Assembly: GCF_003994335.1 (NCBI RefSeq)
Contig: NZ_PNQZ01000054.1
Coordinates: forward strand, 1 to 44,059
Reading direction: 5' to 3'
Source: Asaia sp. W19
Lineage (GTDB): Bacteria; Pseudomonadota; Alphaproteobacteria; Acetobacterales; Acetobacteraceae
Length of the DNA: 44,059 nt
The position numbers and the translations under genes are program-made. Below, one piece after another: positions 34,865 through 41,932 of the stretch. Within the stretch, counting starts at the first letter, position 1. Each line of letters starts with the position of its first letter. The notes below the pieces were generated by a model. That model did not search any database. It was not told the DNA's origin and saw nothing but the letters and a program-made list of their open reading frames with translations.

Positions 34865-35464
34865 TCAGGCTGCGGCGCTGGAGGATTGCCCGGCCTGCTG
34901 CGGTCCAGCCTCGCACTGCAGCGCTCGATGCACGGTAGCGCGCCCGACATTCATGACGGACGCGATGTCCCGGATAGACAGACCCTGTGCCGCCAATGCC
35001 CTGACATGCTGCGTCTGTGCCAATGTCAGCGCACGGGGCCGTCCGATGCGACGCCCTGCCGCCCGCGCTGCTGCAATCCCCGCCCGGGTACGTTCGCGAA
35101 TGAGCTCGCGTTCGAACTCCGCTATCGCCATCAGGATAGTGAGGAACAGGCGGCCATTGGCCGTGCCCGTCTCGATGCCCAGAGAGAGAATACGCACTCT
35201 GACGTTGCGCTCATCCAGCGCGGAGACGAGCTGCAGCATATCGATTGCATCGCGCCCCAGCCTGTCGAGACGCACCACCACAAGACTGTCGTGAGGCTGG
35301 AGCCGGTCCAGCAGCGATGCAAGGACGGGACGCTCTCTGGCAGGCACGGCACCCGACACGGTCTCGACGAAAATCATGTCCAGCTTCTCGGCTTCGAGGG
35401 CGGGAAGCTGGGCATCGACACTCTGCATATCGGTCGAGACCCGGGCATATCCATAGCGCGCCAT
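34865..35464 (-). CDS. Serine recombinase (resolvase/invertase)
   Basis: 199 residues; Ser10 in YGYARVSTDMQ, LDRLGRDAIDML, GTANGRLFLTILMAIAEFERELIRERTRAGI, and C-terminal HTH SIRDIASVMNVGRATVHRAL. It is the same type as the recombinase at 32214-32846, sharing most of the catalytic domain. Probably a plasmid or transposon resolvase. An inverted repeat at 35486-35513 lies just upstream of its start and could be part of its res site. Confidence 0.9.
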   Translation of the reverse strand: MARYGYARVSTDMQSVDAQLPALEAEKLDMIFVETVSGAVPARERPVLASLLDRLQPHDSLVVVRLDRLGRDAIDMLQLVSALDERNVRVRILSLGIETGTANGRLFLTILMAIAEFERELIRERTRAGIAAARAAGRRIGRPRALTLAQTQHVRALAAQGLSIRDIASVMNVGRATVHRALQCEAGPQQAGQSSSAAA

Positions 35465-35485
35465 GACTGCGTTCTCCTTCTCGAG

Positions 35486-35513
35486 ACGACAGATAGCGGC
35501 GTTCTTATGTCGT
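35486..35513. promoter_or_regulatory. Inverted repeat upstream of the second resolvase
   Basis: ACGACA (35486-35491) and TGTCGT (35508-35513) flank 16 bp; the outer half-sites are 28 bp end to end, the size of a resolvase crossover site. It may be a res subsite and promoter-proximal operator. Only inferred from position. Confidence 0.35.
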
Positions 35514-35523
35514 AGTCAACGTG

Positions 35524-35571
35524 TTTGGACTCCAAAACATATTTGGACTCCCTACAATCCTGTTTGGACTC
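35524..35571 (+). repeat. Three direct repeats TTTGGACTC
   Basis: TTTGGACTC(C) occurs at 35524-35533, 35542-35551 and 35563-35571, with starts 18 and 21 bp apart. They lie between a resolvase and an XRE regulator in plasmid-like DNA. They could be iterons for a replication protein or operators for the XRE protein; no rep gene is present in this window. Confidence 0.5.
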
Positions 35572-35777
35572 TTTTCGTCACACCCAGCGCACTAAACCAC
35601 GAAAAAACCACGCCCTTTTTTTCAGAAAACCGTCCGGGTGCTTCCGAAAACGACGCATATGAGGCAGTATCGACATCAATCTCCCTGCCCTATGTTCTGT
35701 CCCTATCGCCTATCGCCTGTCTCTCTTCCTCTCCCTCTTCTCTTCCACCCCCTGCCCTTACCTCTACGGAGACCTCC

Positions 35778-36086
35778 ATGACGCTTGTTGCCTCGCAATG
35801 CCGTGCCGCCCGCGCCATGCTGGGTCTCTCGCAACGTGACCTCGCCAGGATGGCCGAGATGGCGCATCGCACCGTGGCCGATTTCGAGACCAATGCCCGC
35901 ACACCCCATATCCGCACCCTGCGGGCCATGCGTGAAACGCTGGAAGCCTGCGGGGCGGTGTTCATCCCGGCCGATGAGCAGTTCGGCCCCGGCGTGAGGC
36001 TGAAGGCCGTCGAGGAGCCGAAGACTGCCGTCGATGCGGATGCTGGTACCGCAGAGACTGCATCACAGGAGACCGGGGCAAGCTGA
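35778..36086 (+). CDS. XRE-family HTH regulator
   Basis: 102 residues from ATG 35778, behind ACGGAGACC. The Cro/C1-type HTH spans about 5-60 (QCRAARAMLGLSQRDLARMAEMAHRTVADFETNARTPHIRTLRAMRETLEACGAVFI). Single-domain regulators of this kind are common on plasmids and integrative elements. The upstream stretch 35680-35770 is a strong polypyrimidine tract on the plus strand. Its target may include the direct repeats at 35524-35571 or the mob genes downstream. Confidence 0.85.
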   Translation: MTLVASQCRAARAMLGLSQRDLARMAEMAHRTVADFETNARTPHIRTLRAMRETLEACGAVFIPADEQFGPGVRLKAVEEPKTAVDADAGTAETASQETGAS

Positions 36087-36266
36087 AGGAAAGCTCTCCG
36101 GCGACCGGACGCGACAGATAGCAAAGGCGCAGATTTTCCGAGGCCGGAAGGTAGAAATTTCCCCTCATTCTTCATGGGATTTGTCAGAGGCCGCCTGCTC
36201 CACCCGGCATCTGTTCTTGTCCTGTTCTATCATGAGGACATGGGTTGGCTCCCCTGAGCCAGCAGT

Positions 36267-36322
36267 GCTTCGTGGCTACCCGTTGGGTGCACGAAGCAGC
36301 TGGCAAGGGGGCTGTCGCCCCC
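36267..36322. other. oriT: Candidate oriT region
   Basis: Two hairpins sit 30-85 bp upstream of mobC. The first is GCTTCGTG (36267-36274) with CACGAAGC (36290-36297), enclosing a smaller ACCC-GTT-GGGT repeat. The second is GGGGGC (36307-36312) with GCCCCC (36317-36322). Such stacked inverted repeats upstream of mobC-relaxase genes are typical of transfer origins. The nic site is not identified. Confidence 0.5.
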
Positions 36323-36351
36323 GTTGACCCCCTTGATGGAAAGCGTAACCC

Positions 36352-36843
36352 ATGTCTGCCTCGCCCCTTGTTCCTGTGCCCGTGACGCCTCCTGTTTCCA
36401 GCCTGTCCCGCCCTGCCCGCTCGTCCCGCCTGTCGGTTCGTGCCTCGCCTGACGAGCTCGCTGCGTGGGCCGGTACAGCGCGTCTTCTGGGTCATGAGAC
36501 CACCGCTCTCTGGGTACGATCTTTGCTGCAGGAGGCGTCTCTGACCGGTCATGACGGGATGGCGGTGGGTGCCTCATTGCGCAAGCTGCGGGGCGAGCTC
36601 GGGCGCATCGGCAACAACCTCAACCAGCTGGCTCATTATGCAAATTGCGGCGACGCTGTCCGGGCGGGGAATGTTCTGGATGCGCTGGAAAAGACAAAGG
36701 ACCGCGTCGATGTCCTGCTCAAATCCCTGCGTGTGACAAGGACAAGCAGGACGTCCCGACAGCGGAAGATGGTCGAACCAGAGACAGGGATAGACGCAGG
36801 AGCATCCCAGACGCCAGCGACCTCGCCCACAACACTGCACTAA
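36352..36843 (+). CDS. mobC: MobC-like relaxosome accessory protein
   Basis: 163 residues with the MobC/BmgB signature LRGELGRIGNNLNQLAHYAN (about 78-97) and an upstream ribbon-helix-helix-like region (RLSVRASPDELAAWAGTARLLGHETTALWVRSLL). MobC proteins bind near oriT and help strand separation for the relaxase. It precedes the relaxase gene by 27 bp. The Ser/Pro-rich N terminus and a hydrophilic tail are not conserved. Confidence 0.85.
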   Translation: MSASPLVPVPVTPPVSSLSRPARSSRLSVRASPDELAAWAGTARLLGHETTALWVRSLLQEASLTGHDGMAVGASLRKLRGELGRIGNNLNQLAHYANCGDAVRAGNVLDALEKTKDRVDVLLKSLRVTRTSRTSRQRKMVEPETGIDAGASQTPATSPTTLH

Positions 36844-36870
36844 GCCTCCTCATAGTCCGGAGGGGAACGC

Positions 36871-38832
36871 ATGATTGTGCAGGAAACCCGTATCCGGACC
36901 AGAAGCGGCCATCAGGCCGTTTCCCGGCACGTGCTAAAGGGCGCGAGGAATGAGGCCATACGCGTTCTGTATGGCAGTGACTGGTGCCTTGCGGACTGGA
37001 TGAAGGAAGCAAGGCGTGAGGGCATACGCTATGGCCTGCGTCATATCGCCTTCAGCCCTGCCGAGCCCATGAGTGACGAGGCACTCGCGTCTTTTGCCGC
37101 CAGGCTGTGCGATGAGCTGCAGGCGGACAGGGAGCGCATGACGCTGGTCGTGCATCAGAAGGATGGCAGCCCCCATGGTCATCTTCTCCTGCCCGAATGG
37201 CAGGACGACCATGTGCTGAGCTCGCGCTTCTCCTGGCAGCGTCTGGAGAAATGTGCCCGTCTCGAGGAACTGCGTCTGGGGCATCCACTGGTACCGGGGC
37301 GGCATGACCGGGCCATTGCCAGAGCCCTGCGTCAGGAAGGAAAGACGGCAGAAGCGGAGCGTGTTGAGGCGGTCCTGCAGGGGCCAGCATCCGGTGCTGC
37401 AAACCTCCCCGCCCCTACCCATGCATCTCCTGACACACCCCTCTCTCCAGCCGCATCCGCATCCAAACGCGGACCCCAGCCCCTTCCACGTGCAGCCTAC
37501 ACCTCGCAATCACGTCGTATAGCCGAGCGACAGGGGCTGGATCTTGCCGAAGCGAAGAAGACCATCGCCTCCTTCTGGGCGCGGTCGGATAATCAGCTGC
37601 ATCGCTTTCGCGCCCTGCTGAAGATAAGGGGCTGGGTCATGCGCGCTGGAGACCGGCAGGATACCCGCAAGGATGCGCATATCATCGAGACGTCAGACGG
37701 CGTTCTTATCGGGTCTTTCACGCGCCTGACGAAAACGCGCATGAAGGATTTCCGCCAGCTTCTGGTGGATGAAGCAACCCGACCGAAATGCGGAGATATC
37801 CGGGCAGTAGTCAAACCGCTCCTGGAGCGTGCTGCTCTGGCGACGGCTGCGATGGAAAGTCACGCAGAGCAGAGCGGTCTGCTCCTGCCGCCCTTCGAGG
37901 AACTGACGCGTGACCCCGAAGCATTTGCGAGAGCGGCTTCGAAAGCAAGGCCGTCACAGCCTTCGCAAAAACAGCCAAAGATCGTTTCGCTGGATCGTAT
38001 CGATGAGCTGCCACCGAACTTTGCTCATTACATCCAGCAGTGGAAACGAGAAGCCCGAGCGTGCCGCACGGTACTCAATGCAAGACCGCCTCTGGAGTAT
38101 GGTCCACGGCACTCTGTCGATGAACAAGGCGCTGCTCTGCTTGCGCAGATTGAAGACACGCGCAGGCACCTCTGGCAGACCGGAAAACAGCTGCAGGAAA
38201 CACGACAGGAGCGTGACGCTCTGCGTGACAGGGTATTTATCCTTTCAAAGCAGAAACGCCTCTCTCATCTCGACGAGGAAATCGAACGGCTCGCGAAAAT
38301 GCTGGCCGAGATCCTGCGCTATCTGCTGGAGACCGTGTTCTGGCATCTTGGCCTGCGTGCCACGCCACCCGAGCCGCTTTGCCTGCCTGTGCCGACAGAA
38401 CGCGAGGAGGCCAATGCGCAGCTGCGGAGAGAGAACCGTGAGCTGCTTCAGCAGATCGTCAGACGGGATACATGCAGGGAATGGCTTGTCACGCTCTGCC
38501 GCGAGGCCGACAGGCGCAGGCAGGAGGAGATCGCCGCTTGGAAAGAACGCCATGTCATCCGGTGTGAGGATGCGACGCGGAAACTGGACCTGCTGAAGGC
38601 CATCTGGATGCCGCCAGCAAAACTGCCGCGTGAGACACAGGCAGAGATCATGAAATGCAAGCTGACCGGCAATCTTGAAAAGGCCAAATACGTGACACGT
38701 GCCGCTTTGAGAAAGTTGGACCAGGCAGAGGCGGAGCGACTGGCAGAGGAGATGAAGAGCGAAAAAACTGCGCCTGTCGCTGAGGTTCCAGCTCCTTGCT
38801 CGGTGAAACCATCTTCCGTTTTTGAGCCGTAA
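36871..38832 (+). CDS. mobA: Relaxase (MobA/VirD2-type) for plasmid mobilization
   Basis: 653 residues. The N-terminal relaxase domain has the metal-binding three-His motif VVHQKDGSPHGHLLL (H95, H102, H104); the catalytic Tyr is probably Y34 or Y54. Residues about 200-330 resemble a second conserved domain (RIAERQGLDLAEAKKTIASFWARSDNQLHRFRALLKIRGW) and about 385-500 form long coiled coil (TRRHLWQTGKQLQETRQERDALRDR). It nicks oriT and pilots the strand through a conjugation pore supplied by another element, as no T4SS genes are seen here. ATG 36871 follows GGAGGGG. Confidence 0.85.
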   Translation: MIVQETRIRTRSGHQAVSRHVLKGARNEAIRVLYGSDWCLADWMKEARREGIRYGLRHIAFSPAEPMSDEALASFAARLCDELQADRERMTLVVHQKDGSPHGHLLLPEWQDDHVLSSRFSWQRLEKCARLEELRLGHPLVPGRHDRAIARALRQEGKTAEAERVEAVLQGPASGAANLPAPTHASPDTPLSPAASASKRGPQPLPRAAYTSQSRRIAERQGLDLAEAKKTIASFWARSDNQLHRFRALLKIRGWVMRAGDRQDTRKDAHIIETSDGVLIGSFTRLTKTRMKDFRQLLVDEATRPKCGDIRAVVKPLLERAALATAAMESHAEQSGLLLPPFEELTRDPEAFARAASKARPSQPSQKQPKIVSLDRIDELPPNFAHYIQQWKREARACRTVLNARPPLEYGPRHSVDEQGAALLAQIEDTRRHLWQTGKQLQETRQERDALRDRVFILSKQKRLSHLDEEIERLAKMLAEILRYLLETVFWHLGLRATPPEPLCLPVPTEREEANAQLRRENRELLQQIVRRDTCREWLVTLCREADRRRQEEIAAWKERHVIRCEDATRKLDLLKAIWMPPAKLPRETQAEIMKCKLTGNLEKAKYVTRAALRKLDQAEAERLAEEMKSEKTAPVAEVPAPCSVKPSSVFEP

Positions 38833-38860
38833 TGGTCAGATTAGACCAGACCCGAATACG

Positions 38861-39184
38861 TCACAGGAACAGACTGATCAGCCAGATGATGAGGCCAATG
38901 AGACCTAGCAGGGCTGGAACGAGCCAGACGGTCAGACCTCTGCGCGGTCTCTTGGGGCGTTTACGCGCTGGTTCGGGTGGCAATGCCACGCCTGCTTTCT
39001 GGTCGAGCCATGCGTCCAGATCAGTCACGCGAAAGCGCACGTCGCGTCTGCCATAGCTGATGGATTTCGGGGCGATACCCATCCACTTGAGATTGCGTAA
39101 GCGCCCAGAAGAAATGCCGAGATAGCGCGCAGCATCCTCGTAGTTCAGCACGGCCGGTCGGAGAGGATCAGGTGTATCGGCCAT
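38861..39184 (-). CDS. HTH protein with C-terminal membrane helix
   Basis: 107 residues: an AlpA/MerR-like HTH (about 11-62: VLNYEDAARYLGISSGRLRNLKWMGIAPKSISYGRRDVRFRVTDLDAWLD), a basic linker (RKRPKRPRR) and a hydrophobic C-terminal helix (TVWLVPALLGLIGLIIWLISLFL). Excisionase-type HTH proteins normally lack a membrane segment. It is convergent with the relaxase gene and lies 200 bp from the tRNA-Glu attachment site, so a role in excision control is possible. Membrane tethering of the DNA-binding domain is read directly from the hydropathy. Confidence 0.75.
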   Translation of the reverse strand: MADTPDPLRPAVLNYEDAARYLGISSGRLRNLKWMGIAPKSISYGRRDVRFRVTDLDAWLDQKAGVALPPEPARKRPKRPRRGLTVWLVPALLGLIGLIIWLISLFL

Positions 39185-39253
39185 GAGTCCAGCGTTCGGA
39201 AACGAAGCCTCTTATTAAGCCGTCAGATGATAAACACGTCAACTGAATGTGGC

Positions 39254-39278
39254 TGAGCCATGAGCCAACTATGAGCCA
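39254..39278 (+). repeat. Three TGAGCCA repeats near the attachment site
   Basis: TGAGCCA at 39254-39260, 39261-39267 and 39272-39278, about 100 bp left of the tRNA-Glu fragment. Short direct repeats beside an att core are often arm-type sites for integrase or excisionase. Confidence 0.4.
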
Positions 39279-39380
39279 AACGGAGGAAGATCAGGGGTGA
39301 CAAGCAGTGACATGTGGTGATACAAAACGCATGGAAATCAGGGATTTGTCTTCTTACCTTCAGGAACACCAAGGGTTGTT

Positions 39381-39430
39381 ACTGCCCTCTCACGGCGGCA
39401 ACAGGGGTTCGAATCCCCTATGGGACGCCA
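39381..39430 (+). other. att: 3' half of tRNA-Glu(CTC), attachment site remnant
   Basis: These 50 bases match the anticodon arm, T arm and acceptor 3' end of tRNA-Glu. The anticodon loop CTCTCAC has anticodon CTC; the T arm is AGGGG-TTCGAAT-CCCCT; the end GGGACGCCA includes an encoded CCA. The sequence to the left (39300-39380) does not supply a D arm or 5' acceptor strand, so this is a fragment. Such fragments mark where a tyrosine integrase has recombined into a tRNA 3' end. The integrase gene begins 60 bp to the right. Confidence 0.85.
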
Positions 39431-39468
39431 TTGATAACATTGAGGTTTCTCTGTTATCCACAGGCATA

Positions 39469-39492
39469 GTAGCGGTCCACATGGACCACTAC
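39469..39492. terminator. Inverted repeat at the integrase 3' end
   Basis: GGTCCA-CA-TGGACC (39474-39487) with outer GTAG/CTAC arms (39469-39472, 39489-39492) separated by one mismatch. It overlaps the integrase stop codon and may terminate the leftward early operon or form an att-flanking site. Confidence 0.5.
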
Positions 39493-40511
39493 AACTTAAA
39501 GCCCTCCGCAATGGTCTTCAGGTATGACGGGTCGAACTTCCGATAGACGCGACGCAATGTCTGCGGATCAGTGGCCAGCCAGTCTGAGGTCTGATCAATC
39601 GGCACGCCGTCCATCGCGAACCATGACGCCAGAGAGTGCTTCAGGTGATGGGGCGTTGGCTTCCATGTCAGCCCTGCCCGTTCGCAAGCTTTGTTGAAAG
39701 ACCAACGCAGCCCGGTGGGGATCTGCTTGCCGTGCCAGTTCACGACATAGTCCCCATTCCTTTCATCAAACGCTGCCTCCATTTCATCGCGCAGCGCCTT
39801 GGTCATTGGCACGGTTGCGCGGCGCTTTCGGGTCAGGGCGCGGCCCGGCTCCTGGAAGTCGATCATGTTGGTGGTCCAGTGGACCCGGTCCCAGGTGAGC
39901 GCCAGAATCGAGCCCTTGCGTGCACCGGTGTAGATGGCCAAGGCCATGAACAGCCGAACATGCGGGGTCTGCGCAGCGTCGATCAAGCGTCGGGCTTCTT
40001 CCTTGGTCAGGAATCGGTCGCGCGGGGCGCTATCACGTGGCGGCTCGATCTCAGGCGGTCGGACGAGATAGCCGTCCTTCCACGCTCGGCGCAGCGCCGC
40101 CCGCAGAACGTTAAACTCACGGCGCAGTGTTCCGGGTGAGATCGGGACATTTGCCTCTCCACGTTTCTTGAAACGGCTTGCGGCGAATGCGTCCCAACGC
40201 TTCTGGTCGATCTGGTCAATGCGGAGATGGCCCAATGCCTCTTCGAGCGGCACGGTGGCTTCTTCAAGACGCTTCAGCGCCGATACCTTCCCCCTTCGGC
40301 TTTCGACATATCGTGATAAACACTCAGACACAGCCATCTTGAGGGGCGCCTTCTCCAGCGCTCCCTCGAAGTCTGCTAGCGCTTGGCGAGCGCGTTTCTC
40401 GTCCTCTGTGCCAGTCGAAAGTCGTTTTCTCTGTCCTTCTTCCCACCAGACGATCGCCCATTTGCCGCGACGTAATTCCAAGTGGGGCTTATCATTTCTG
40501 ATGCGGGGCAA
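39489..40511 (-). CDS. int: Tyrosine recombinase (phage-type integrase)
   Basis: 340 residues: N-terminal arm/core-binding region (about 1-160), catalytic domain from EEARRLIDAA. Visible catalytic positions are Arg198 (TGARKGS), His288 and Tyr323 (RRVY). The box normally HxLRH reads HHLKH, so Lys291 replaces the second Arg, and the usual LGH histidine is absent (DWLATDPQTLRRVY). This pattern resembles a subgroup in alphaproteobacterial phages. The start is TTG 40511, inside the upstream excisionase-like frame. It targets the tRNA-Glu gene judging by the att fragment beside it. Confidence 0.88.
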   Translation of the reverse strand: MPRIRNDKPHLELRRGKWAIVWWEEGQRKRLSTGTEDEKRARQALADFEGALEKAPLKMAVSECLSRYVESRRGKVSALKRLEEATVPLEEALGHLRIDQIDQKRWDAFAASRFKKRGEANVPISPGTLRREFNVLRAALRRAWKDGYLVRPPEIEPPRDSAPRDRFLTKEEARRLIDAAQTPHVRLFMALAIYTGARKGSILALTWDRVHWTTNMIDFQEPGRALTRKRRATVPMTKALRDEMEAAFDERNGDYVVNWHGKQIPTGLRWSFNKACERAGLTWKPTPHHLKHSLASWFAMDGVPIDQTSDWLATDPQTLRRVYRKFDPSYLKTIAEGFKL

Positions 40512-40684
40512 TGGTAGGTGTCCATGTAGGCTTGAAGGTCAGTTGTTGAGACGCGGTATCCGCCCGGCCTGCGATAGGCTGCGAGCTTCCCAGCCCTGAT
40601 GGCCCGGCGTACCGTCTCAGGACAAACGTCTATTTGAGAGGCTGCTTTCTTGACGGTAAGCAGCCGAGGCATTCCCTCACCCAT
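40376..40684 (-). CDS. xis: Excisionase-like HTH protein
   Basis: 102 residues from ATG 40684, with GGAGAGGG before it; ATG 40672 (MPRLLTVKKAA) is an alternative. The HTH_17/MerR-like domain is at about 5-55 (RLLTVKKAASQIDVCPETVRRAIRAGKLAAYRRPGGYRVSTTDLQAYMD). It overlaps the integrase gene by 136 bp in another frame, an unusually long coding overlap; the last 45 residues are therefore less certain. Probably directs excision together with the integrase. Confidence 0.72.
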   Translation of the reverse strand: MGEGMPRLLTVKKAASQIDVCPETVRRAIRAGKLAAYRRPGGYRVSTTDLQAYMDTYHCPASEMISPTWNYVAANGRSSGGKKDRENDFRLAQRTRNALAKR

Positions 40685-40934
40685 CTGCCCTCTCCTTCCG
40701 ATGCTCCACAAAGTCGGCATAGATCGCCGCCATGACCTCAGGCGGGGCCTTGAGTGCGGCCATGACGCTCAGAACCGTGTTGATCGTGCTGTTCTGGCCC
40801 TTGATCAGAAAGCCGAGCGTACTCGTGGAAATTCTGGCCTCGACGGCCACGCTCTCCTGAGACCGGCCTTGTGCGACGATCATCCGCCGTACCCGCTCGC
40901 CCAGGAGGCGGTTAAAGGGGGTGGGGTCAGTCAT
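40677..40934 (-). CDS. Small XRE-type HTH protein
   Basis: 85 residues; the Cro/C1-type HTH spans LLGERVRRMIVAQGRSQESVAVEARISTSTLGFLIKGQNSTINTVLSVMAALKAP (about 10-64). Candidate repressor or Cro-like regulator of the element. It overlaps the excisionase start by 8 bp and the preceding gene by 8 bp, so it is part of one tightly packed operon. ATG 40934. Confidence 0.75.
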   Translation of the reverse strand: MTDPTPFNRLLGERVRRMIVAQGRSQESVAVEARISTSTLGFLIKGQNSTINTVLSVMAALKAPPEVMAAIYADFVEHRKERADG

Positions 40935-41160
40935 GGGCGGCTTCCTCGATCATCACCCCGGCGAGATATCCGCCAAGCCTTTCGAATTCGGACCGAGGAA
41001 AACTGACCTCTCCACCCCAATCATTGATGATGGTGATCTCGTCTTTGGCAATATCGGCCACGCCATAGAGCGCCCCGAGATGAACGGATATCTCAGGGTC
41101 GTGCTTCGCGAACCCAACGATAGCGTTTTTGGTGGCCTGCGCCTTCTCCCATTCACCCAT
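40927..41160 (-). CDS. Hypothetical phage protein (77 aa)
   Basis: 77 residues from ATG 41160 (MGEWEKAQATKNAIVGFAKHDPEI). No family recognised; acidic, soluble, no membrane segment. It overlaps both neighbours by 8 bp, which supports translation within the leftward operon. A longer upstream in-frame reading would run into the preceding gene and is rejected. Confidence 0.6.
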   Translation of the reverse strand: MGEWEKAQATKNAIVGFAKHDPEISVHLGALYGVADIAKDEITIINDWGGEVSFPRSEFERLGGYLAGVMIEEAAHD

Positions 41161-41932
41161 GCTCGCCTCCCGCGCGGATGGCTGAGCGCAACGCTTCGAG
41201 AGCGTATTCACAGTGCAAAGTGACCTCACTGTGGATGATATCGCCGCGTTCACCGTCACTCATCTGGAGAGAGACAAATTTGCCGTTGCGGGCATTGTAT
41301 CCGCCGCGCTTTCCGTCTTTCACTCGCTCAAGAGCGTATGCGGCTTCCTTCAAGACCCCCTCCAACTCCTTCACCCGATCCTCAAGCGTGGCGACGTTGG
41401 CGGGGCGGAGGTAGAGGGGGCGGACTTTTGTGCCTCGTTCAATGAACCATTCAGGCGATCTGGTATCATGCCAATCGCCACGCGCGTATTCATATTGCCA
41501 TCCGTCCGGCTCCGCCCCCTCCGCATCCTTCCGGCGCTGCTCGGCCTCTCGGTCAGCCTTGAAACGCGGGACGACATAAGCCGCATAGGTGACAAATTCA
41601 TCGTCGCTTCTGCCCTTGTTCGTACTTCCGGCGAGAATGTTCGTCTCCTCCGCAAGCACCTCGGCTTCTGCTCTGGACCCGCATGGATGCACATCATCAG
41701 GCCCGAGAATATGCACTGACCATTCGATCAATCCCGGCTTGTCGAGATTTGCCGAGATCAATTCGCGCTTCTCTTCGTCCTTCTGGCGCTGCTCTGCCGC
41801 ACCTCGGGCTTCGGCTTCGAGGATGTGAGCGGTCGCAACTTCCTCGTGAGAGCAGCTTGCGCACAGTTCGCGCACCTGATCCGCCCGCGTCCGAAACTCC
41901 GCGCTCTCCGGCTTCTGTTCGTGCTGGGTCAC
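41153..41932 (-). CDS. Hypothetical phage protein (259 aa)
   Basis: 259 residues from GTG 41932 (GTGA overlap with the gene before). Highly charged with helical stretches; contains WSVHILGPDDVHPCGSRAEAEVLAEE and PDGWQYEYARGDWHDTRSPEW, and a Leu-rich helix VATLEDRVKELEGVLKEAAYALERV of coiled-coil type. The segments resemble phage accessory proteins that modify host metabolism or DNA, but I cannot name a function. Confidence 0.65.
   Translation of the reverse strand: MTQHEQKPESAEFRTRADQVRELCASCSHEEVATAHILEAEARGAAEQRQKDEEKRELISANLDKPGLIEWSVHILGPDDVHPCGSRAEAEVLAEETNILAGSTNKGRSDDEFVTYAAYVVPRFKADREAEQRRKDAEGAEPDGWQYEYARGDWHDTRSPEWFIERGTKVRPLYLRPANVATLEDRVKELEGVLKEAAYALERVKDGKRGGYNARNGKFVSLQMSDGERGDIIHSEVTLHCEYALEALRSAIRAGGEHG

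Noticed and set aside
35524..35571. Short CRISPR array
   Set aside because: Only three 9-10 bp repeats with 8-11 bp between them; no cas genes and no typical repeat or spacer lengths.
39381..39430. Complete tRNA-Glu gene
   Set aside because: The 5' acceptor strand and D arm are missing to the left, so it cannot fold as a full tRNA.
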